Notes: generated by a model from the letters alone, not told the origin. DNA of 58,187 nucleotides from Alphaproteobacteria bacterium (GCA_017477185.1 JAFUXF010000014.1:1-58187); one strand, 5' to 3'; shown: positions 35,901-44,307, counted from the stretch's first letter. Program-made: numbers and translations.

Positions 35901-36000
35901 CGGATTTTTCAAACGTTTTATCTTCTTCCCAAAATTTGAGAACGTCTTTCTCTATTTCTACAAAATCAGCTTTTGCTTTTACTTCAGCATAATGTTTCAT
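32914..36000 (-). CDS. ileS: isoleucyl-tRNA synthetase, type 2 (eukaryote-like)
   Basis: The 1028-residue enzyme charges tRNA-Ile. The HIGH motif is GPPFANGTPHYGHIM near residue 50, and the KMSKS loop is KLSKRLKNYPDPNE near 600. An editing (CP1) domain lies between them (WTTTPWTLPSNLMLAVG). Length, HYGH and KLSKRLKNYPDP are those of the type 2, eukaryote-like IleRS clade, which is known for natural low sensitivity to mupirocin. There is no C-terminal zinc-binding tail of the E. coli type. A promoter at 36166-36194 drives it with a leader of about 160 nt. Confidence 0.96.
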   Translation of the reverse strand: MKHYAEVKAKADFVEIEKDVLKFWEEDKTFEKSVHNRDSAAEFVFYDGPPFANGTPHYGHIMVSYVKDVVARFQTMNGKKVERRLGWDCHGLPAEMSAEKQLGVSGRKQIEEYGVEKFNNFCRSDVLKYSGIWVEMFKRIGRWVDFSHDYKTMQLPFMESVINNFKQLYDKGLVYEDFRVLPYSWAAETPLSNFEVNQGYQDKTDNAITVMFKLENGMKILVWTTTPWTLPSNLMLAVGEDIDYAVMEEDGQKYILAQALLGRYKKQLEHATQVGTMKGKDLLGLGYEPMFPYFKHLKEKGAFRVLSGEFVSTEDGTGVVHIAPGFGQDDFEACRAYDENFPVICPVDEAGKFTSEVPDYQGKQVFETNEPIMQWLKENGLLVKKEQYTHSYPFCWRTDTPLIYKAMSSWFVKVTDFRDNMVKNNQEINWVPDHIKDGRFGKWLEGARDWSISRNRFWGTPIPVWKSDNPEFPRIDVFGSLQEIKEKTGIEVKDLHKPYIDEVVYPNPDDPSGKTMMRRVSDVFDCWFESGSMPYAQVHYPFENKEWFENHFPADFIVEAMDQTRGWFYTLTVLSTALHNRPAFKNCICTGLLMAEGGQKLSKRLKNYPDPNEVLETIGSDALRWFLVSSPVLKGGNLAVDKEGKEIAKASRVALIPLWNAFYFFTLYANAEEYKAKEIYTSTEAIDNYILSKLKHLRNTVKQGLETYDVALATSEVATFMEVLNNWYIRRTRDRFWEGDTQAFDTLYTVLVNVCKIIAPLMPFLSEHVFKTLTGEESVHLCDYPALAEIKYDEKLVHTMDFVQELCSAGKFIREEKNLRNRLPLNSLTITGAELDSSYQEIVKDELNVKAVKFDNNLENYATKKIYLYTPLLGKALGKDMGAVMGAYKQNQWTLNADGTLSVAGKTLTKDLFEVRLEMKDGVAGLAFADNKAVVTLDTNVTDELRREGMARDFIRLVQTLRKDKDFNISDRIELSYQTTDKELALALEENKAYVAEQVLAVKFNNNCDGGTQADIEGATICFDAKVA

Positions 36001-36165
36001 TATCTTTACCTTAAAGTTGAATATTTTAATATTGAATTTGAATAAGTTAGAAAATTTTATGTATAAAAGAACGCGTATCCCCTAAGGGATAATAATGGAA
36101 ATTTGAGATATATAAAATATGCGTTTCATTTTAAGAGAATCTGTTTAAGTTTTAAAACTGCGGCG

Positions 36166-36194
36166 AGTTTAGAGCAGAGGAGCGCGCTTGTCAA
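36166..36194 (-). promoter_or_regulatory. sigma-70 promoter of ileS
   Basis: On the minus strand a perfect TTGACA and TAAACT are separated by exactly 17 bp. The leader that follows contains a small TATCCC-CTAA-GGGATA hairpin at 36078-36093. Confidence 0.7.
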
Positions 36195-36224
36195 GAGTGA
36201 ATACATATTTTATATAGGTTAAAC

Positions 36225-36262
36225 AAAAATAAACCTTGTTTGGGTAAACAAGGTTTATTTTT
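36225..36262. terminator. terminator after the 161-residue membrane protein
   Basis: The stem AATAAACCTTGTTT/AAACAAGGTTTATT has a 4-nt loop; T-runs are present on both strands. It directly follows the stop codon of the gene at 36262. Confidence 0.9.
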
Positions 36263-36747
36263 TATTTTCTGGAGTTGAGATATACTCGAATCCATGTACT
36301 GAGCGCAAAAAGAATAGCACAACCAAAATGAATACATGGTGAAAGAGCATATCCTCTTTGATTGAAGACCAAGAATAATAACATTCCTGAAACCCCTAAT
36401 AGTATTGCACTGTAATATACTGTTGTGGGGTTTGGTGATAGCCACAACATCCCTATCATGAGGGTTACAAGAAACCAGTATGGTCCTTGATTGTATATTC
36501 CCATAATAATGCATATACTGAAAATTGTTCCTAAGAAGCCAATAGCCACATGATTCTTTATTTTTTCCTCAGGATAATTATCTTGAGCAATAAAGATTGT
36601 GACAAGTGATACAATGGATAGGATACCGCTAACGAGAGCGAGACGAAGCATAGATTTATCGTCTGAGCCTAAAGTAGTTAACCCGTAAGTTATTGAGGCA
36701 GCGATTACCATCGTTGCACAGACAGATAATATTTTTTTCATATGCAT
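36262..36747 (-). CDS. uncharacterised membrane protein with about five helices
   Basis: The 161-residue protein is mostly hydrophobic. Likely transmembrane segments are ILSVCATMVIAASITYGL, LALVSGILSIVSLVTIFIA, AIGFLGTIFSICIIMGIY, YWFLVTLMIGMLWL, and YYSAILLGVSGMLLFLVF, with a last short one near the C terminus. The frame starts MHMKK; the second ATG at 36741 is an equally possible start because the GTGGA element is better spaced from it. No family is recognised. It has its own terminator. Function is unknown. Confidence 0.65.
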   Translation of the reverse strand: MHMKKILSVCATMVIAASITYGLTTLGSDDKSMLRLALVSGILSIVSLVTIFIAQDNYPEEKIKNHVAIGFLGTIFSICIIMGIYNQGPYWFLVTLMIGMLWLSPNPTTVYYSAILLGVSGMLLFLVFNQRGYALSPCIHFGCAILFALSTWIRVYLNSRK

Positions 36748-36837
36748 TCCACGGGCTTTTACCGTAGCGTTTCTTTTAATTTGTTAATAATAGTTTGTTA
36801 AAACAACTATATTCAAAAAGGATTTTTTGTCAATATT

Positions 36838-37782
36838 TTATTTATAAGAAGCGCGTTTAATGCGGTCATTAATGGCTAAGCCTAAACCTGTGGTCGGAAT
36901 AGGGGACATGGCAAGTGTTTTATCATTGGCTTGTTCGTCGGCTAATCGCATATATGCAAATAGGTTTGAGGCGGCTTCTTTGAGGTCTCCTGACGGACTT
37001 AAATTTAAATCGGCGTCTTTAACATCGCCAAAACCGATTAAAAACTCATTTTCTTTTTTGTGTACGGCATTAATTCGCAGGCTCTTTTTCGGGGCATAAT
37101 GTTTGAGGAGTTGCCCAGGGGCACTTGGTTTATTCGGATCGCCATCAGAAATTAAAATTTTTTCGCCCAAAAAAGATTCTATCTCTTCAACGGCAGTTCC
37201 TCCAGCGCGCAATAAGACAATTTGTTTTTGCGTTACATCAATAATGGTTGATTCGACTCCGACGCGACATGGTCCTCCGTCTAAAATCATATTCACTTTA
37301 TCGCCCAAACTTTCTCTAACGTGCTGAGCTGTGGTTGGGCTGACACTTTTAAATTTGTTGGCAGAGGGGGCAACAATCGGTACACCGCTTTGCCGGATTA
37401 AATCAAGAGCAATCGGATTATCCGGCAGGCGAACAGCAATCTTATTTAGACCGGAGCAAGCCAAATCAATTGCAGGATTGTTATCTGTTCGATTGAGAAT
37501 AAATGTTAATGGTCCGGGGCAAAAATGTTTGGCCAGAGCCAATACTCTGTCATCGGTTTGGGCATATGTCGGCAAAAAGTCAATGTCGGCAATATGAGAA
37601 ATTAAAGGGTCAAAATGCGGACGATTTTTTGCCTCAAAAATTGAGGCGACAGCTTGGGTATTATATACATCAGCTCCCAGACCGTAAACTGTTTCGGTCG
37701 GGAAAGAAACAAGTCCGCCTTTGCGAATGACTTCTGAAGCGAGAGTTATATTAGCTGAATTTGCAGGGTAGATATTATTCAT
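36838..37782 (-). CDS. threonylcarbamoyl-AMP synthase (Sua5/TsaC)
   Basis: The enzyme makes threonylcarbamoyl-AMP for the t6A modification at position 37 of ANN-decoding tRNAs. The YrdC domain occupies the first 200 residues, with KGGLVSFPTETVYGLGADVY, FEAKNRPHFDPLISH, VRLPDNPIALDLI and VGVESTIIDVT. The PSAPGQLLKHYAPKKSLRIN linker leads to the C-terminal Sua5 domain, so this is the longer Sua5 form (314 residues). The first eight bases overlap the end of the SUKH gene, placing it as third gene after the predicted toxin and immunity genes. Confidence 0.94.
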   Translation of the reverse strand: MNNIYPANSANITLASEVIRKGGLVSFPTETVYGLGADVYNTQAVASIFEAKNRPHFDPLISHIADIDFLPTYAQTDDRVLALAKHFCPGPLTFILNRTDNNPAIDLACSGLNKIAVRLPDNPIALDLIRQSGVPIVAPSANKFKSVSPTTAQHVRESLGDKVNMILDGGPCRVGVESTIIDVTQKQIVLLRAGGTAVEEIESFLGEKILISDGDPNKPSAPGQLLKHYAPKKSLRINAVHKKENEFLIGFGDVKDADLNLSPSGDLKEAASNLFAYMRLADEQANDKTLAMSPIPTTGLGLAINDRIKRASYK

Positions 37783-38188
37783 CTTCTATCTTCAATATAT
37801 ATTCTAAAGTGTTTGAAAAAGTTGTATATTCTTCTAGCACTTGAAGGTCTGCTTTGTCAATCATTTGATAAACGTTGTGTTTTTGGTTGTAAATTAAAAA
37901 ATCGGTTTCATTATAGCCCAGAAATACAATATCTTTATGAAGCGGGTGTTTGTTTTTTTGATTAAGAGTTAAAATATTTTGGTATGTATCTTGCGGATAA
38001 ATGCCACATATTGTCAAACCGTTGTATGATAACCCATTGTATAAGTGCAAAAAATCAATAAAATCAGAGGGCAGAAGGGCGTATTTTTTTTGTTTTAGGG
38101 TTTGTTGTAATGTGATAAAATCTGAGGATGTCAGAATGGAATCAGGCTCTTTTATACGGTTAAGTGATTGTAAAATATAATTATTCAT
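37775..38188 (-). CDS. SUKH-family (SMI1/KNR4, YrhA-type) protein, predicted immunity protein
   Basis: The 137-residue protein has the SUKH core: LLPSDFIDFLHLYNGLSYNG around residues 38-57, then LTICGIYP, a conserved Asn/Leu strand and IVFLGYNETDFLIYNQKHNV, ending in TTFSNTLEYILKI. This is the YrhA-like branch. SUKH proteins are established immunity proteins of bacterial polymorphic toxins, particularly nucleases. The gene overlaps the preceding 975-residue gene by 8 bp and the following tsaC by 8 bp. Neutralisation of the upstream protein is an inference from this arrangement. Confidence 0.78.
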   Translation of the reverse strand: MNNYILQSLNRIKEPDSILTSSDFITLQQTLKQKKYALLPSDFIDFLHLYNGLSYNGLTICGIYPQDTYQNILTLNQKNKHPLHKDIVFLGYNETDFLIYNQKHNVYQMIDKADLQVLEEYTTFSNTLEYILKIEDE

Positions 38189-41108
38189 TCGTATATCCTG
38201 AAATAATGGCTTGTTGGTGGGAGAGTTTTTTGTTATATTTTATGGTGCGGTTATCGTTTTTGTAATTGTAACTGAGTTGATCTTCTTTTTTGGCTCCGCC
38301 GTAAATAACCATATTGTCATCTGTCGGCTCAAGGCGGGCGACAAATCTTTCCTTATCTTCCAGAGGTTCCTTACTATCAAGACTATGGATAATTGTGTGC
38401 CAAAAATCAATAAAGACGCAGAGATTGCTGAAATTGTTGATTTCGGCAATACTTTTCAGGTTTTGAGCTAATTCGCCTGAATCTTTAATGGCTTTTTTGT
38501 GATGGACGGTCATTTTTAATTTAAGGACATATCCGTCCTTGAATGTAATTTTCAGATTTTTTTTGGTTTGTTTGATGCTTTTAATTAAATCGTTTCCTTT
38601 GTCTTCGGAAATATATTGTTGAGAAACCATAAAATCTTTAAATTTTTCAGGATTTTTTTGTGTAAAAGCTCTTAACCAATGTTGTTCGGTTGAATCTATG
38701 TGAAGATGTTTGATGTTTTGTATTATTCCTTTAACATACGGGAATAATTGCGTATCATCTTGCTGAAAAATCATGTAGTTGAAAATATTTTGATTCAGGT
38801 AATCTTTAAGAATTGATTTTTCTTGTTCGTTGCTTCTGTTGTTGATGATGTTTTCATAAATTTGATCGGTTAGCGGATTGATGAGCTTGTTTTTCTTCTG
38901 ATATTCGACATATAAAGCCTGATTATCAATAATAAATTTATGTATATTGCCGGCATTTTTTTCTGTAATACCATTCTGTTTGATATTTTTTATCATTACC
39001 TCAAAATTATTTTCTTTTTGTTCGAGGTGTTTCTGTAATAAAAAGCTTTTGAAAGCGGAGCTGTATTTTGTAATGAAATCATGTGCTATTCCGCAAATAT
39101 TCTGATTGTTGATGAGATTGTCTTCTTTGAAAGTTTTTATAATTTCTGCTGAGGGAATATTGTATTGTTCGGCATATTCGATAAAGTTACTCAACCGTTC
39201 TTTGATAAAATGACTGCAAGTTTTTATGTTTGAAGCATTGATTCCGTTAAGAGAAATTTGCTCATACGTTTGAGAGGCATTTTCTTTATATTGTTTTGTA
39301 TGAAAGTTGATATACCAATCTTTGAATATAGAGGTATGACTGAGAACAAAACCTTTGTTCAAGTTATTCATAGAATCGGGCATACTGCCGTTTTGGATAA
39401 TCAGTTTTCTGGTTTCTATCAACTCATTTTGTAATTCATTAAATGTCAGGATGTTGTTGTTTTGAACATATTTTTTGAAAAAAGAAAAGTTTTGTTTGAT
39501 AAAGGGGGTTACAGAAAGAAGAACCTCATCAGTTAATCCGTTTTGTTCAATTTTTTTAAGTGTTTCCTGCGGAAAAATTTTTGCAATTGTGTCTTTGTTT
39601 GCACTTAAAAATGAAAAGACGATATCTTTGCCAAAATCAGTCAGTATAGGTGTTTCAGATAAGCTTTGTAAGGCAAAACGAGCATATTCCGGACTACGGG
39701 AATTATCTAACAGATGGACATAAAAATCATCTTGATGCGTTAGCAGGTATTTTTCAATCGTTTTCCAATTTTGGGGTTTTATTTTGTTTGGAAAATCTTT
39801 GATTATTTTTTTTGTTTTTTGAGATATTTTCATTTCACTCAAAAAGAGAGAAAAATCTTCTTCATTTGATTTAAGAAAAGTTTTAATATCATCCAATACA
39901 TAAAAGGGAATTTGGCGATTAAATTGATAATATAAAGCGTCAAGATAGTTGGTCTCAAGCAGTTGTTTTTTTATAGCTTGTTTGAATTGGTTTTTTGTAT
40001 TTTGCAAAAAATGAAGGGCAGGTCCTTCAATTGTGAAAGAATTATTTTGGATTTGATTTCTGATTTCATCAGCATAGTTATCCGAGCGAATATTTTCAAT
40101 AATAAATTCCTGAAATTCTTTATTATGAAAGGTGGCAAACTCACTCATAAAGGTATCATCATCCGAGGCTATATTGATGTCATTTAATATACCCTTTCCT
40201 TGAGCCATTTTCATTAAAGCATCAATATAACGAGGATGGACGTTTTGTCTTGTCAGGTAATTTCTAATCCATTGCTCATTTTTTTTGAAAACATCTTTGA
40301 CAAAGGCTTGTCTCGCTCCTAAAAACAAGTGAGCGTCGGGGCTTTTTTCTGATTTACGAAATGTGCGATATAAGATGTCAGAATAATCATAAACACTGAG
40401 TTGAGAAAGTAATTCAGGAGGGATACCCATTGATTGTATTGTTTTGAGCATTTTGGATTCCAGATTATGAAATCTCGGAAACAGTCTGAATAAACCCCAT
40501 GCTTTTGATATATTCAGGTCATAATCGGAAAGAGGGTATTCTCTGTGTGAATATTGGCTTGTTGAAAAATTTTGGTGAGCGTGTTTTTTCTTTTTCTTTT
40601 TATGAATAATCTGAGATTCGTTTTCTTCCTCGTCTTCATCGGAAAATTTATTTCTTAAGCAAGCCTTATAAAGGCGACTGAGCATATTTATACGCGGTTT
40701 ATTGATACGTCCGTAAAAATCCATGCGGATAATATGTTTTTCTTCATAGCTTAGGGGATAATGATATTTTTCAACGTACGAAATTCCATAATTTTTAAGG
40801 GCTGAAATGAGGTTTTGTTTGTGCTCTTCGCGTTTAAGGAATCGTTGTTTTTGCGGAACATCACGGTCGCCGTTGTAGTATTTATCAAGAAGCTCACTGA
40901 TGATATCTTCAGCCTGTCTGATTTCTTCCGGAGGCAGAGAACTTAAACACTCAGAGAGAGTGTCTTCCAGTTCGCTAAAATCGGTAATTAAAGTTTGTGA
41001 GTGTTTTTGTTGTAAGGTATCTAGAATTCGTTCTTCAACCGTTAAAGGTTCATCCGAAAAAAATTCCGGACTGTTTTTAATGGATTTATTGCTTTTGCCA
41101 GATGCCAT
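38181..41108 (-). CDS. large helical-repeat protein with C-terminal HNH-like motif, predicted polymorphic toxin
   Basis: No signal peptide is present. Residues 1-200 are charged, with an acidic run (DEDEEENE) beside a basic run (HKKKKKKHAH) around 156-180. From about 400 to 770, degenerate helical repeats of about 65 residues recur, each like NGIxxxNxxxIxxFIxxxxxxFxxY (examples EQNGLTDEVLLSVTPFIKQN, SLNGINASNIKTCSHFIKER, KQNGITEKNAGNIHKFIIDN). Residues about 864-907 read VHHKKAIKDSG, then NNFSNLCVFIDFWHTIIHSL: the H-H, N-x2-N-L and H-x3-H spacing of HNH/EndoVII-fold nuclease toxins. The next gene is a SUKH protein overlapping by 8 bp. Function is inferred, not shown. Confidence 0.65.
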   Translation of the reverse strand: MASGKSNKSIKNSPEFFSDEPLTVEERILDTLQQKHSQTLITDFSELEDTLSECLSSLPPEEIRQAEDIISELLDKYYNGDRDVPQKQRFLKREEHKQNLISALKNYGISYVEKYHYPLSYEEKHIIRMDFYGRINKPRINMLSRLYKACLRNKFSDEDEEENESQIIHKKKKKKHAHQNFSTSQYSHREYPLSDYDLNISKAWGLFRLFPRFHNLESKMLKTIQSMGIPPELLSQLSVYDYSDILYRTFRKSEKSPDAHLFLGARQAFVKDVFKKNEQWIRNYLTRQNVHPRYIDALMKMAQGKGILNDINIASDDDTFMSEFATFHNKEFQEFIIENIRSDNYADEIRNQIQNNSFTIEGPALHFLQNTKNQFKQAIKKQLLETNYLDALYYQFNRQIPFYVLDDIKTFLKSNEEDFSLFLSEMKISQKTKKIIKDFPNKIKPQNWKTIEKYLLTHQDDFYVHLLDNSRSPEYARFALQSLSETPILTDFGKDIVFSFLSANKDTIAKIFPQETLKKIEQNGLTDEVLLSVTPFIKQNFSFFKKYVQNNNILTFNELQNELIETRKLIIQNGSMPDSMNNLNKGFVLSHTSIFKDWYINFHTKQYKENASQTYEQISLNGINASNIKTCSHFIKERLSNFIEYAEQYNIPSAEIIKTFKEDNLINNQNICGIAHDFITKYSSAFKSFLLQKHLEQKENNFEVMIKNIKQNGITEKNAGNIHKFIIDNQALYVEYQKKNKLINPLTDQIYENIINNRSNEQEKSILKDYLNQNIFNYMIFQQDDTQLFPYVKGIIQNIKHLHIDSTEQHWLRAFTQKNPEKFKDFMVSQQYISEDKGNDLIKSIKQTKKNLKITFKDGYVLKLKMTVHHKKAIKDSGELAQNLKSIAEINNFSNLCVFIDFWHTIIHSLDSKEPLEDKERFVARLEPTDDNMVIYGGAKKEDQLSYNYKNDNRTIKYNKKLSHQQAIISGYTNE

Positions 41109-41234
41109 TATACTGCCTTGCTTATGGTTTTGTCTAAATATACATTATTTTTTTCTAAAAATCCAGAAAAATTTTTAAGGCATTATTATCTTTTTATGGA
41201 TATACTAAAAAAAACTGGCTAAAAGGAGGATTAA

Positions 41235-42659
41235 ATGCTTGATTTTATATTTGATAAGCCGCAAAAGCGCGAGCATACGGCTGTTGTGATTTTGCTTGAT
41301 AAATTATCTCGATTAGAAGATGAGCGACTCGCTAAAAAAGTTGGAAAAAATGTCATAGAGGCTTTAAAAAATGTTGCTGAAGCAGAAGAGGTTAAAGATA
41401 GTGTCGATTCCGTCCTTAAATGCTACCATGGGCAAGTGCCTTGCTTGGCTGTCATTGTAAATGATAAATTGCCGTTTAAAGCCGGTCAACATTTGTATCA
41501 ACGTCTTAAAAATTATATGAATGCAGATATATATGCTGCCGCTCAATTATCGACAGAATATATGGAAAAGTTTATTATCGGTATGGAAAATGCTAATTAC
41601 AGTTTTGATAAATATATGACCAAGAAAAAGCCGGAAGATTTTGATAAACTTGAAACTGTTAATTTTGTTGATTTTAAAAAGCCGAATATGGCAAAAGTTG
41701 GCGCAATTACAAACGCAGTTCGTTATGCGCGTGATTTAGGAAATGAACCGGCCAATCGTTTGACGCCTTATGAATTTATCAAAGATGTTGAACGTTTGAA
41801 TTATCTTGATATTGATGTTGAAGTTTTAGATGAAAAAGCCATGAAACAGGAAAATTTCGGTCTGGCTCTCGCCGTGGCACAAGGATCGTGCAATCCTCCT
41901 TATACAGCTGTTTTACAGTGGCATGGCAATCCGAAAAAGAAAGAATTTGATTGTGGTCTGGTGGGTAAGGGGGGCATATACGATAGTGGTGAGTTATCTC
42001 TTAAAACAGCAAATGGTATGCGTTCTATGAAGCAGGATATGTCCGGTGCGGCTGATGTTGTTTCGGTAATTAAGGCGGCGGCGTTGCAAAAATTACCGCT
42101 TAATTTGGTCGCAGTTGTGACGTTGGTTGAAAATATGCCGTCAGGCGGTGCTTATAAGGTCGATGATATCTTAACTTCTATGTCAGGGCAAACTGTTGAA
42201 GTTATCAATACTGATGCAGAAGGACGTTTAGCTTTGGCTGATGCTTTGTGGTATATTCAAAAGCGTTTTAAGGTTAAAACTTTAATTGATATTGCCACAT
42301 TGACCGGTGCCTCTCAAGCTGTATTTGGAGGGTTGTATGCGGCTATTTTGGGAAATGATGAAAAATTGGTACATCGACTGATTGCAGCAGGAAGTGAGAC
42401 AGAAGAAAATCTTTGGCAATTGCCGATGAATCCTGAATATGATAAGTGGATAAATTCTTCTGTTGCCGATATGCAAAATATCGGAAAAAGAGGATTTGCA
42501 GGAACAGCGACTGCTGCAGCATTTTTACAGAGATTTGTTCATAAATCAACTAAGTGGGCGCATCTTGATATTGCAGGTTGTGAATGTGATGAAAAGACTA
42601 AAGTCAGTACGGGGTTTGGAGTAATGTTACTTCATAATTATCTTGAAAAATTGTGCTAA
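41235..42659 (+). CDS. leucyl aminopeptidase, M17 family
   Basis: The hexameric dizinc enzyme removes N-terminal residues from peptides in the cytoplasm. The M17 ligands are present: Lys in GLVGKGGIYDSGELSLK together with its Asp, Asp in SMKQDMSGAADV, and Asp/Glu in the signature NTDAEGRLALADALW. At 474 residues it is family length. YDSGELSLK replaces the common FDSGGISLK, a mild deviation. An AAAGGAGG Shine-Dalgarno precedes the ATG, and a strong terminator follows the stop. Confidence 0.94.
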   Translation: MLDFIFDKPQKREHTAVVILLDKLSRLEDERLAKKVGKNVIEALKNVAEAEEVKDSVDSVLKCYHGQVPCLAVIVNDKLPFKAGQHLYQRLKNYMNADIYAAAQLSTEYMEKFIIGMENANYSFDKYMTKKKPEDFDKLETVNFVDFKKPNMAKVGAITNAVRYARDLGNEPANRLTPYEFIKDVERLNYLDIDVEVLDEKAMKQENFGLALAVAQGSCNPPYTAVLQWHGNPKKKEFDCGLVGKGGIYDSGELSLKTANGMRSMKQDMSGAADVVSVIKAAALQKLPLNLVAVVTLVENMPSGGAYKVDDILTSMSGQTVEVINTDAEGRLALADALWYIQKRFKVKTLIDIATLTGASQAVFGGLYAAILGNDEKLVHRLIAAGSETEENLWQLPMNPEYDKWINSSVADMQNIGKRGFAGTATAAAFLQRFVHKSTKWAHLDIAGCECDEKTKVSTGFGVMLLHNYLEKLC

Positions 42660-42661
42660 CT

Positions 42662-42692
42662 AAAAAATCCTGCCGTTGAGGCAGGATTTTTT
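42662..42692. terminator. bidirectional terminator after the aminopeptidase
   Basis: The stem AAAATCCTGCC/GGCAGGATTTT has a 5-nt loop with T-runs on both strands, between convergent genes. Confidence 0.92.
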
Positions 42693-42693
42693 A

Positions 42694-43416
42694 TTAGAGA
42701 TTGCATCTGATCACTTGCATCGGGACGGGGCAGAGTGGCGCTATATAATAGTCGTCATCCTCGTCTTTGCAAACCTGATAAATGCGATTGTCATGGCCGA
42801 ATGTTTCACCCTCATGCATAAACTCCCAATTCAGTTTACTTGGATCTGTTTTGACGTATTTTTCAAAGTCTTCCAGAAAAACCGGTTGGAAAAATCTGAC
42901 CGGTTCTTTTTCAATAAGCCAACTGATACATATTGTATCTTTTGGATTATCAAATTTTGTAAGACGAACCAAGTAGTAATCCGGGTATTCTTCAGGCGTT
43001 TTATCTGCTTGACCGGTAGGAGACAGGCGATAAGCAACATCTGCTTTTAATGCCGTATCAAAGATTGATACTTGACGGATCGTCTGACCGAGGTCTTTGT
43101 TTTGCAGAATTTGGTAAACATCTTCGCCGTGGTGAATAAATTCTCCATCTGCCATGCGTAAGCCAGACTTTGGTGGAGATGATAAGGCAGGGTCTTGTTT
43201 GAATACTGTAAAACAAGTGTATTCCATGTCTTTCATGTGACACCAACAGAAAGGTTTTTCGCCGTTTAAGGTGGTGATAAGCATGAGCTCCATTGAATCT
43301 ACGTTAAAACCTGCTTTGTGCGCCAGTGTAACAGCTTCAAGCTCACTCCCGCAAGCACATTCCTTTCCGACAGGAATTGTGCAATCCCAAGCATTCATCT
43401 TGGCTAATTTTTTCAT
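42694..43416 (-). CDS. uncharacterised 240-residue protein
   Basis: No family is recognised. The protein looks cytoplasmic, with cysteines near the N terminus (KECACGSE, FCWCHMKD). The C-terminal segment GETFGHDNRIYQVCKDEDDD resembles TIFEIDGQKYIVTEDEDNG near the end of the preceding gene product, so the two share a small beta motif. The ATG at 43416 is preferred to a TTG two codons earlier. No Shine-Dalgarno is seen; TATTATTAA lies upstream and overlaps the end of the neighbouring gene. The two genes probably form one unit. Function is unknown. Confidence 0.65.
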   Translation of the reverse strand: MKKLAKMNAWDCTIPVGKECACGSELEAVTLAHKAGFNVDSMELMLITTLNGEKPFCWCHMKDMEYTCFTVFKQDPALSSPPKSGLRMADGEFIHHGEDVYQILQNKDLGQTIRQVSIFDTALKADVAYRLSPTGQADKTPEEYPDYYLVRLTKFDNPKDTICISWLIEKEPVRFFQPVFLEDFEKYVKTDPSKLNWEFMHEGETFGHDNRIYQVCKDEDDDYYIAPLCPVPMQVIRCNL

Positions 43417-43427
43417 ATACAATGGTT

Positions 43428-44198
43428 TTAGTTAATAATATTTGTTATTTTTGTTTTAAGCACTTGTTCGTATTCGTGCGCTTGTCGAGAGGTTATTTTT
43501 GCTATAAATTCACCATTATCTTCGTCTTCCGTGACAATATATTTTTGTCCGTCTATCTCGAAAATTGTATCGATAGGGAGTTCATGGAAGTCATCAATAA
43601 AAGAAAAACCGGCATCTAAAAAACGGCGGTCCATAGACATGAGAGAGGGCATACCATCAAGGTTGAGAAGCCATCCGATATCTTGCAGACCTTTATAACA
43701 AAAATTATGTTTGGTAATAATGACCATGGTGGCTGTTACCAATTTATATTGCAGGACTTGTTGCATAAACTCTTGTATTTGGTGCTGTGAGGCGAAAAAG
43801 TTAAACCTTTTGAGGTAAAGAACATTATCGTCTCCCATAATCAATTGACAAGGGTATTTTCCTGCAATCAGCAAGTAGTCTCCGGGAGCATATGTGTATT
43901 CCGACGCATTGGCTAATGATGCTTGGGAATGGTATGCTATCAGAGATTCTGCTTGTTGCACATCATAAGGCATGAAAAGCGGAAGTTTGAGATATAATTT
44001 CTGTTTTTCTGAAGCAAATAAGATGCGCCATTCATGTAGAAGAACGCCTTTAAACATAATCCCTACCAAATTAATCTCCAAAATTGCGGGAGAGGGGAAT
44101 AATTGTTGTTCAAGGCACTGCTGTACTACTTTGCTGTTAGACAAAGGACATTCCGGGATGTCATCTGTCACAAAATCATTGTAATTAAATTTTGCCAT
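43428..44198 (-). CDS. uncharacterised 256-residue protein
   Basis: No family is recognised and no signal peptide is seen. Near the C terminus the segment LPIDTIFEIDGQKYIVTEDE is shared in form with the downstream gene product. The start lacks a Shine-Dalgarno and has ATTATTAA 18 nt before the ATG. It is the first gene of a probable pair with 42694-43416. The gap upstream holds the hairpin element at 44308-44375. Function is unknown. Confidence 0.65.
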   Translation of the reverse strand: MAKFNYNDFVTDDIPECPLSNSKVVQQCLEQQLFPSPAILEINLVGIMFKGVLLHEWRILFASEKQKLYLKLPLFMPYDVQQAESLIAYHSQASLANASEYTYAPGDYLLIAGKYPCQLIMGDDNVLYLKRFNFFASQHQIQEFMQQVLQYKLVTATMVIITKHNFCYKGLQDIGWLLNLDGMPSLMSMDRRFLDAGFSFIDDFHELPIDTIFEIDGQKYIVTEDEDNGEFIAKITSRQAHEYEQVLKTKITNIIN

Positions 44199-44307
44199 AA
44201 TGTTATGTTTTGAGGGTTAATAATTTTCTTAATAAGATATTTTGACAAAAGGTTAGACTATATTTTTTCAAAATGCAACAAAAATGTTCTCTTTGGATGA
44301 TTAATAC

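Noticed and set aside
32914..36000. Long opposite-strand frames within ileS (for example 34699-35148 plus)
   Set aside because: They lie wholly inside a strongly supported gene, lack domains and ribosome sites, and are products of its codon bias.
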